Below, piece by piece: positions 5,841-10,899 of a DNA stretch of 10,899 nucleotides. Position 1 is the first letter of the stretch, and every line of letters begins with the position of its first letter. The notes beneath the pieces were generated by a model, which saw only the letters and a program-made list of their open reading frames with translations, made no database searches and had not been told where the DNA came from. The stretch is taken from NCBI GenBank assembly GCA_948472605.1, contig CAOKUH010000049.1, positions 1 to 10,899 of the forward strand. The letters are read 5' to 3'. The translations under genes and the position numbers were made by a program. The DNA comes from an uncultured Mycoplasmatota bacterium (GTDB lineage: Bacteria; Bacillota_I; Bacilli_A; RF39; UBA660).

Positions 5841-6548
5841 ATGGAAGTATATATGAATCATAAAGGAGAAATGGAAAATTTAGATGTTGGAAATTTAAAA
5901 ATAAAAGCAAATAATTCAAATATTTATGAACTTGATAGAGGTGTATATTTTAAAAAATATTTATCTAAAACTTGGGAAGATGTTAGAATGAATTATGATG
6001 TTTTTAAAAAACTAAAAGAAATAAATAGTCCTTTTACAAATAGAATTTTAGAAATTTATTATAGTTCAGTGATAAAAAAAGAAGATTTTTTAAAAAGTCC
6101 AAATAATTGTGTATCATTAGCATATAAATACGAATTTTTAGAAGAAGAGCCAAGAGATTTACTAAAAGAGAGCACTGAATATTTACTATATAATGTAAAA
6201 GAATTAGAAGAATTAATTTTACACCAATTTGTTGAATGTAATATAAGTGCTTATGATTTAAAACGAGAAAATAGTGTTTTTTCTGATGGAAGAATAGTTT
6301 TGATTGACTTAGATTGTTGTTGTCTAGAAGCTTTAAACAAAGAAAGTAATTTAGATTTGAATTTCTCAAGATTATACTACTTATTGTTTGATTTATTAGA
6401 AAAAAGTCCTAGTTTTACAATTAATTATCTAGGCAGAATTGATCAATTATTATGGTTCGAAAATAATGATAAAAGCATTTATAATATTTTATCCAGAAGG
6501 TTGTGTAAATATAAAACGCCACTTGACTATATTAGAAGTGAGAGATAG
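5841..6548 (+). CDS. small protein-kinase-like fold protein
   Basis: The 235-residue product reads as a reduced kinase-like protein. The catalytic-loop signature is YDLKRENSVF (138-147, Asp139, Lys141, Asn144), and after DGRI comes a metal-binding-type LIDLDCC (154-160, Asp156/Asp158), like HxDxxxxN and DFG or DxD in protein kinases and aminoglycoside/choline phosphotransferases. Near the N-terminus, VYFKKYL (35-41) could carry the ATP-contacting Lys, and SLAYKYEFLEE (92-102) could be the hinge. There is no clear Gly-rich loop and no HRD His (Tyr138 takes its place). The substrate is unknown: protein, sugar and small molecule are all possible. AGGGAG (5828-5833) fixes the start. It lies 19 bases behind the DUF1287 gene, so they are probably one transcript. 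It has no TM segment. Confidence 0.55.
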   Translation: MEVYMNHKGEMENLDVGNLKIKANNSNIYELDRGVYFKKYLSKTWEDVRMNYDVFKKLKEINSPFTNRILEIYYSSVIKKEDFLKSPNNCVSLAYKYEFLEEEPRDLLKESTEYLLYNVKELEELILHQFVECNISAYDLKRENSVFSDGRIVLIDLDCCCLEALNKESNLDLNFSRLYYLLFDLLEKSPSFTINYLGRIDQLLWFENNDKSIYNILSRRLCKYKTPLDYIRSER

Positions 6549-6696
6549 TAGAGTAATAAAAATAATCTTTATGAATGTTTAGCAAGAAAATTAAAAAAGC
6601 AAAAAAGTAAAAGTATAATATTAGCACTATTTTCCGTTTATAGATAATTTTAGTGTTTTGTGGTAAACTAATAATAGAAAAAAATAGGTGAGCAGT
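6549..6696 (+). promoter_or_regulatory. intergenic stretch with weak hairpin and extended -10 promoter
   Basis: An extended -10, TGGTAAACT (6661-6669), lies 28 bases before the glycosyltransferase ATG, without a good -35. A second TATAAT is at 6614-6619. Between them AGCACTA (6623-6629) can pair with TAGTGTT (6651-6657) across a 21-base loop, followed by TTTTG; this is a poor terminator at best. No small gene with a ribosome site is seen. Confidence 0.35.
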
Positions 6697-7719
6697 ATGA
6701 AAAAAATAAGTTTTACAATTCCATGCTATAACTCTGAGGAGTACATGGAAAAGTGTATTAATTCTTTATTAGTATTAAAAGAAGATGCTGAAATTATCAT
6801 TGTTAATGATGGAAGTAAAGATAACACTGGAAAAATAGCTGATAATTATCAAAAAAAGTATCCTAATATTATTAAAGTTATTCACAAAGAAAATGGTGGT
6901 CATGGAAGTGGTGTTAATGTAGGTCTTGAAGCTTCTACAGGCTTATATTTTAAAGTAGTGGATAGTGATGATTGGCTAGATGAAAAATCTTTATATTCCC
7001 TTTTAGACAAAATAAATGAAATGGAAAAAAATAAAGATTTAGTGGATTTAATAATTTGTAATTATATATATGACCACATATATGAAAATAAACAAAAAAT
7101 AATGAGTTTTAAAAATGTATTTCCCATAAATAAAAAATTCACATGGAATGATCTAGGGCATTTTAAACAAAGTCAATACTTAATTATGCATTCATTAATT
7201 TACAAAACTAGTATTCTAAAAGAAAGTAAAATAAAGTTACCAGAACATACTTTTTATGTTGATAATATTGTAGCTTATACCCCTTTGACATATGTAAAAA
7301 GTATATGTTATTTAGATTTAGATTTATATCATTACTTTATTGGTAGAGAAGACCAATCAGTAAATGAAAGTATAATGATAACTCGTGTCGATCAACAAAT
7401 TAAAGTAACAAAAATAATGGCATCTTCTATAAATTTAGAACAAGTAAAAGAAAGTTATCCAAAATTATATAATTACTTACTTAGAATGTTATCAATGATG
7501 ATGACAATTTCATCTATATACTTATTAATGTCAAAAGATAAAGAAGCTTTAAGAAAAAGAGAAGAATTATGGGAGTATATTAGAAAAGTAAATAAAGATA
7601 CATATAAAAAATTAAAATATTTTAAACTTTCTGGACTTACTTATTTACCAACAAAAGTAGGAAGTTTTATTAGCCTAAAAGGTTATAAAATAGCTAAAAA
7701 AATATATAAATTTAATTAG
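6697..7719 (+). CDS. family 2 glycosyltransferase
   Basis: The 340-residue product begins directly with the GT-A fold: ISFTIPCYNSEEYMEKCINSLL (4-25), the nucleotide-binding IIIVNDGSKDNT (33-44), and the DxD metal motif VVDSDDW (87-93, Asp89/Asp91). HKENGGHGSGVNVGLEAST (63-81) fits the loop before it. GT2 enzymes transfer a sugar from a nucleotide donor to polysaccharide, teichoic acid or lipid acceptors. There is no C-terminal membrane bundle, only a hydrophobic stretch (MLSMMMTISSIYLLM) near 265-280, so it is cytoplasmic or peripheral. The acceptor is unknown, and no other sugar genes are adjacent. The ATG at 6697 lies five bases after AGGTGA (6686-6691); a GTG at 6688 lies inside that site and is rejected. 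Confidence 0.93.
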   Translation: MKKISFTIPCYNSEEYMEKCINSLLVLKEDAEIIIVNDGSKDNTGKIADNYQKKYPNIIKVIHKENGGHGSGVNVGLEASTGLYFKVVDSDDWLDEKSLYSLLDKINEMEKNKDLVDLIICNYIYDHIYENKQKIMSFKNVFPINKKFTWNDLGHFKQSQYLIMHSLIYKTSILKESKIKLPEHTFYVDNIVAYTPLTYVKSICYLDLDLYHYFIGREDQSVNESIMITRVDQQIKVTKIMASSINLEQVKESYPKLYNYLLRMLSMMMTISSIYLLMSKDKEALRKREELWEYIRKVNKDTYKKLKYFKLSGLTYLPTKVGSFISLKGYKIAKKIYKFN

Positions 7720-7759
7720 AATTTTTATAGCTTATATAATCATATAATATTATTAGGGG

Positions 7760-7781
7760 ATAGTATTTAACCATATACTAT
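7760..7781. repeat. inverted repeat at the HD gene promoter, possible operator
   Basis: ATAGTAT (7760-7766) and ATACTAT (7775-7781) are inverted around eight bases and end at the extended -10. In such AT-rich DNA a seven-base match can arise by chance. Confidence 0.3.
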
Positions 7782-7789
7782 GCTATAAT
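7781..7789 (+). promoter_or_regulatory. extended -10 promoter of the HD/M16 operon
   Basis: TGCTATAAT is a perfect extended -10 (TGnTATAAT), ending 11 bases before GAGGTGA. No strong -35 is present. Further TATAAT copies at 7734-7739 and 7743-7748 lie in an AT-rich stretch. Confidence 0.6.
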
Positions 7790-7800
7790 TTATAAGTCAT

Positions 7801-7807
7801 GAGGTGA
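7801..7807 (+). promoter_or_regulatory. ribosome site that fixes a TTG start
   Basis: GAGGTGA lies six bases before TTG (7814-7816). The first in-frame ATG (7832) has no comparable site, so translation most likely starts at TTG. Confidence 0.7.
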
Positions 7808-7813
7808 ATTTTT

Positions 7814-8311
7814 TTGACAAAGAAAGAAAAAATGGAGTTTGAAATAATAGTTAAAGATATAATAAATAATAATAATTTTAAAGAGTTAGATAATGAGCTA
7901 CATCATGGAATATCAAGATATGGTCATTCTTATCGCATTGCCTGTGGAGTTTATAGATTAACAAAATATTTACATTTTAATTACATTGATGCAACAAGAG
8001 CAGCATTATTACATGATTTTTATTTTAATTATCAATTAGAGGGTAATAGTGAAACAAAAAAATTATCAATCCATCCTAATTTTGCATTATTAAATGCAAG
8101 CAAATATTATGAATTAACTGATATGCAAAAAAACATGATTGAATCTCATATGTTTCCATTAGGAAAAGTAATGCCTAAATATAAAGAAAGTATTTGTTTA
8201 ACTTTAGTTGATAAAGTAATTTCAACCTATGAACAACAAAGATATAAATGGGGTATGAAATTAGGCGTTTATTTATTGTTTATATTTAATATGATAACTT
8301 TACAAAAATAA
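7814..8311 (+). CDS. HD-domain phosphohydrolase family protein
   Basis: The 165-residue product has the HD superfamily metal ligands in order: His38 (YGHSYRIA), His67-Asp68 (ALLHDFYF), His87 (SIHPNFAL), His112 (ESHMFPL) and Asp133 (LVDK). HD proteins hydrolyse phosphate ester bonds of nucleotides or related compounds; this small soluble Clostridia/Bacilli type (HG.SR..HS.RV..., LLHDFFL, HP..AL.NA..Y) has no established substrate. The C-terminus is hydrophobic (LGVYLLFIFNMITL, 150-163), enough for membrane contact. It starts with TTG, the only non-ATG start accepted in the window. It is followed 22 bases later by the first M16 gene with no terminator between, so it probably leads that operon. 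Confidence 0.85.
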   Translation: MTKKEKMEFEIIVKDIINNNNFKELDNELHHGISRYGHSYRIACGVYRLTKYLHFNYIDATRAALLHDFYFNYQLEGNSETKKLSIHPNFALLNASKYYELTDMQKNMIESHMFPLGKVMPKYKESICLTLVDKVISTYEQQRYKWGMKLGVYLLFIFNMITLQK

Positions 8312-8333
8312 ATTTACAAATTATGAGGTAGAA

Positions 8334-9572
8334 ATGAAAGAAGTAATTAATTTAAAAACAAATAATTTTAATAAAATAGTAATTGATTTAGTATTCGTAA
8401 GTAGCCTAGACGATGATTTTATAATTCCTGGAAGTTTACTTGTTAGAATGCTAACTAAAAAAACAAATGAATTCTCTACAGAAGAGAATTTTTCTAATGC
8501 CTTAATTAAGAACTATGTTTTAGATTTTTCTTTTAGTAAACAAAATTGCGCCAATAACTTTATTTATACGTACCATATTACAATACCTGATAAAGAAGTT
8601 TTACAAGATCAAGAATATAAATATATTGATACTTTAAGATTTTTAAAAAAAGCTATATATGAACCATATGCTAACAAAGATACTTTTTATGAAGATGAAG
8701 TTAATAAAGCTAAAGAAAATCTTAAGAATTATATAGAAAGTAGATTAAAAAATATTGATAGCTATAGTAGTTTAAAATTAGATGATATTATAGATGATTT
8801 AGGATATTTTAAAAACTCTATATTCAAACATCAAGATGAAATTGATAATATAACTGGTAAAGATTTATTTAAATATTATAAAAGTATTATACAAGATAAA
8901 AATCCTTTAATATTTGTGGTAGGAAATACTAATGATGATTTTTTAAAGTTGTTAGCAGAAACATTTAATACTAAAGAAGATTGTACATATCTTCCTTACA
9001 AAATAAATCCTTATAAAATTAATAAAGATGTTAGAATAGTAGAAGAACGTAAAGATTATAGTCAATCTATTGTAAAGATGGCATATAAAGTAAAAAACTA
9101 TACTAAAGATGATATGATTATGCTTAGTCTTATAACTACATTATTAAATTCCCAATCATCATCAATTCTATCCGACTATTTAAGAAATTTAAAAAACTTA
9201 GTCTACACATGTGGGGGATTTGCTTATCTTAACCATGGAGTTCTTATAATAACTGCCAAAATATATCGCAACAATAAAGAATTAACAATAAAAGCTATAA
9301 AAGATGTTATGAAAAGTTTTAAAGATAGTGCTTTTTTAGAAGAGAAATTAAAACTGGTAGTTGATCGAATGCGCGTTAATCTAAAAAGACAAAAAGATTC
9401 TATTTTTTCTAATCTAAATGATATTAAAGATAATTATTTTGGTAGTTACTTACCCTTATCAAAAGAATATGAAATGGTTAGTAAAATTAAAGTAAATGAC
9501 ATTGTAAAATTTATGGATAGAGTATTTTTAGATACAATTTATTACTTAGAAGGTGAAAAAGATGTCAAATAA
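8334..9572 (+). CDS. M16-family peptidase-like protein without zinc site (YmfF type)
   Basis: The 412-residue product has the two-half M16B layout, recognisable in AIYEPYANKDTFYEDEVNKAK-type linker (107-127), PLIFVVGNTNDDF (191-203) and the C-terminal half around SSSILSDYLRNLKNLVYTCGG (275-295). The HxxEH zinc motif is missing: its place (about 36-45) reads LVRMLTKKT. In the C-terminal half, Arg284 and Tyr291 fit the Arg/Tyr pair that binds substrate in M16 enzymes. In heterodimeric M16B peptidases one subunit gives the zinc site and the other the Arg/Tyr pair, so this is probably the non-zinc partner of the next gene, like Bacillus YmfF with YmfH. GAGGT (8325-8329) supports the start. The next gene overlaps its end by 11 bases, so translation is probably coupled. 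Confidence 0.85.
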   Translation: MKEVINLKTNNFNKIVIDLVFVSSLDDDFIIPGSLLVRMLTKKTNEFSTEENFSNALIKNYVLDFSFSKQNCANNFIYTYHITIPDKEVLQDQEYKYIDTLRFLKKAIYEPYANKDTFYEDEVNKAKENLKNYIESRLKNIDSYSSLKLDDIIDDLGYFKNSIFKHQDEIDNITGKDLFKYYKSIIQDKNPLIFVVGNTNDDFLKLLAETFNTKEDCTYLPYKINPYKINKDVRIVEERKDYSQSIVKMAYKVKNYTKDDMIMLSLITTLLNSQSSSILSDYLRNLKNLVYTCGGFAYLNHGVLIITAKIYRNNKELTIKAIKDVMKSFKDSAFLEEKLKLVVDRMRVNLKRQKDSIFSNLNDIKDNYFGSYLPLSKEYEMVSKIKVNDIVKFMDRVFLDTIYYLEGEKDVK

Positions 9573-10809
9573 AATCATACATAAAAAATTAAAAAATGGT
9601 TTAAATATTTATTTATATAAAGATAATAAAAAGCATTCTGTAACAATAAGTTTAATGGTTAAATATGGTGGGTTCATCAGTGATTTTATTTCTAATGGCA
9701 AAAAATATCATTTAAATGATGGAATGGCTCATTTAATCGAGCATTTAGTTTTTGAACATAACTGCTATGGAAATTTTAGTAAATTATTTGGTCCTATGCA
9801 AATGAGTACCAATGCCTTAACAAGTAACTTTATGACAGAGTATTATGTTGATACAGTAGAAAATGAATACTTTGCCTTAGAACATTTAATAAAAGGAGTA
9901 TCTAATTGTGCGTTTACGAAGGAAGATATAGAAATTACGAAACCTCCTATTTATCAAGAAATAAGAATGCGTTACGATGAAATAGGAAGACGAGTTTTAT
10001 ACAATCAAAATAAAAATATATTTTTGCAATATTCATATATAAGTGGTTTAGGTACTATGGAAGATATTAAGAACTTTTTATATGAAAAAGTAAAATTATG
10101 TTATGAAACTTTTTATCAACCTAAAAATGAAGTTTTATTTATAGCTGGTAATATAAATGAAAATGAAATGTTAAAAAAAATCGAAGAAATTTATGATAAT
10201 TTGCATATTAAAAATATTGACTTTGAAATTATTAAATTTAAAGAACCTATTAAAGTAAAAAATAGTTATGAAGTTATTAAAATGCCTACTCATAAAGATT
10301 ACATAAGTATATGTTATAAAATAGATTATTCTATGTATAAAAAAGCAGATAAAAGAATGTTATCTTATTATTTAGGACTATTTTTAGTAATGAATTTTTC
10401 AAATATTTCAAAGCTTTATAAAGATTTAACTAATAAAAAAATAATTCATTCAAGCAATAGTTTTGGTTTCGATTATATAGATGATATTTTAATAATTCGA
10501 ATAGGAAACTTTGTTGAAGATGAAGAGGCGTTTATAAACAAAGTACAAGATGTAATAGAAAATAATAAAGATTTTAATGAAGAGGTATTTTTATTGAAAT
10601 TGAAACAAGAAAAAATGGAAAAGTTATGTAATGATATTACTCCATTCGGAATTTCAAGAGATTTTAAAGAAAATTATGATAGTTATGATTATCCTGATAT
10701 TGATAAAGCTTCTGAATTAAATAAACTTAATTATAGTGATTTTGTTAAGTTTATTAATAGTTTGGATTTTAAAAATTATACTATTACGAAAGTTATTAAT
10801 GAAGAATAA
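9562..10809 (+). CDS. M16-family zinc peptidase (YmfH type)
   Basis: The 415-residue product carries the inverted zinc motif HLIEH (57-61: His57, Glu60, His61) in GMAHLIEHLVFEH, the following STNALTSNFMTEYYV (82-96) that forms the substrate cleft, and the third ligand Glu133 in IYQEIRM. It is therefore a credible metallopeptidase. The C-terminal half lacks a clear Arg/Tyr pair (SKLYKDLTNKKIIHSS), which the upstream partner seems to supply. Known relatives process peptides (AlbF, PqqF-type) or have unknown substrates (YmfH). No RiPP precursor is visible nearby. I chose ATG 9562 because AAGGTGA (9550-9556) lies five bases before it; GTG 9553 is inside that site. There is no signal peptide, so it is cytoplasmic. 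Confidence 0.92.
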   Translation: MSNKIIHKKLKNGLNIYLYKDNKKHSVTISLMVKYGGFISDFISNGKKYHLNDGMAHLIEHLVFEHNCYGNFSKLFGPMQMSTNALTSNFMTEYYVDTVENEYFALEHLIKGVSNCAFTKEDIEITKPPIYQEIRMRYDEIGRRVLYNQNKNIFLQYSYISGLGTMEDIKNFLYEKVKLCYETFYQPKNEVLFIAGNINENEMLKKIEEIYDNLHIKNIDFEIIKFKEPIKVKNSYEVIKMPTHKDYISICYKIDYSMYKKADKRMLSYYLGLFLVMNFSNISKLYKDLTNKKIIHSSNSFGFDYIDDILIIRIGNFVEDEEAFINKVQDVIENNKDFNEEVFLLKLKQEKMEKLCNDITPFGISRDFKENYDSYDYPDIDKASELNKLNYSDFVKFINSLDFKNYTITKVINEE

Positions 10810-10899
10810 AAAATAATATCTTATTAAAGAAATTTATGTTAAACTATAATCTCAACTTAAACACTTTTTAGAAAGTAAAAACTCCCTAAGCCTCTATTT
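10810..10899 (+). other. right edge: candidate promoter and truncated unknown
   Basis: TATAAT (10845-10850) with TTATTA (10821-10826) 18 bases upstream is a possible rightward promoter. From about 10857 the composition changes (ACTTTTTAGAAAGTAAAAACT, then CTCCCTAAGCCTC) with no start codon and no ribosome site, so an RNA gene or leader cut by the edge is as likely as a protein gene. No T-rich terminator is seen after the M16 gene. Confidence 0.3.

Noticed and set aside
6034..6369. Minus-strand frame opposite the kinase-like gene
   Set aside because: Leu/Tyr-rich shadow of a plus-strand gene with catalytic-type motifs.
9553..10809. RiPP maturation locus around the M16 pair
   Set aside because: M16 pairs serve some RiPP systems, but there is no precursor peptide, radical SAM enzyme or transporter next to them in this window.
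1..10899. Recoded genome with TGA as Trp, as in mycoplasmas
   Set aside because: Trp codons are TGG in all clear genes and none needs TGA read-through.
1..10899. CRISPR array, insertion sequence, prophage, tRNA or rRNA gene
   Set aside because: No regularly spaced repeats, transposase or integrase motifs, terminal repeats or tRNA-like cloverleafs were seen.

Overview
The window is AT-rich (low GC by eye), uses the standard code (Trp is TGG, genes end mostly in TAA, two in TAG), and has compact intergenic gaps with strong GGAGG or AGGTGA ribosome sites. Together with LexA, YneF (UPF0154), a SirA/YneE-like protein and a YmfF/YmfH pair, this points to a very AT-rich Bacillota of the class Bacilli, probably an uncultured, host-associated, Mollicutes-neighbouring lineage. 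The lineage is inferred; no rRNA is present.

Left part (1-4160). A short gene tail and a bidirectional terminator precede lexA on the minus strand. Facing away from lexA across a 123-bp gap is a 48-residue single-pass membrane protein gene, followed by a MazG-like gene. The gap holds two divergent promoters, each overlapped by a candidate LexA box. Next come a transketolase-family gene, a SirA-like gene and yneF. As I recall it, the order lexA / small membrane protein / small gene / tkt / sirA / yneF is that of the Bacillus subtilis lexA-yneA-yneB-ynzC-tkt-yneE-yneF region, which supports the weaker calls. The transketolase is full length but has lost most of its cofactor- and substrate-binding residues, so it looks like a pseudoenzyme.

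Middle part (4160-7720). A membrane-anchored, acidic, apparently disordered protein of unknown function is followed by a lipid-anchor-free, membrane-tethered DUF1287 cysteine-peptidase-like protein with a Ca-binding loop, a small kinase-like protein just behind it, and a family 2 glycosyltransferase. These fit cell-envelope work, but no pathway can be named.

Right part (7720-10899). An HD-domain phosphohydrolase with a TTG start leads a probable operon with two M16-family genes. The first lacks the zinc motif and the second has HxxEH, so they probably form one heterodimeric peptidase. The last 90 bases hold a possible promoter and the start of something cut by the window edge.

Two trends run across the window: terminator hairpins are folded into the stop-codon regions of genes, and predicted -10 boxes sit almost directly in front of ribosome sites.
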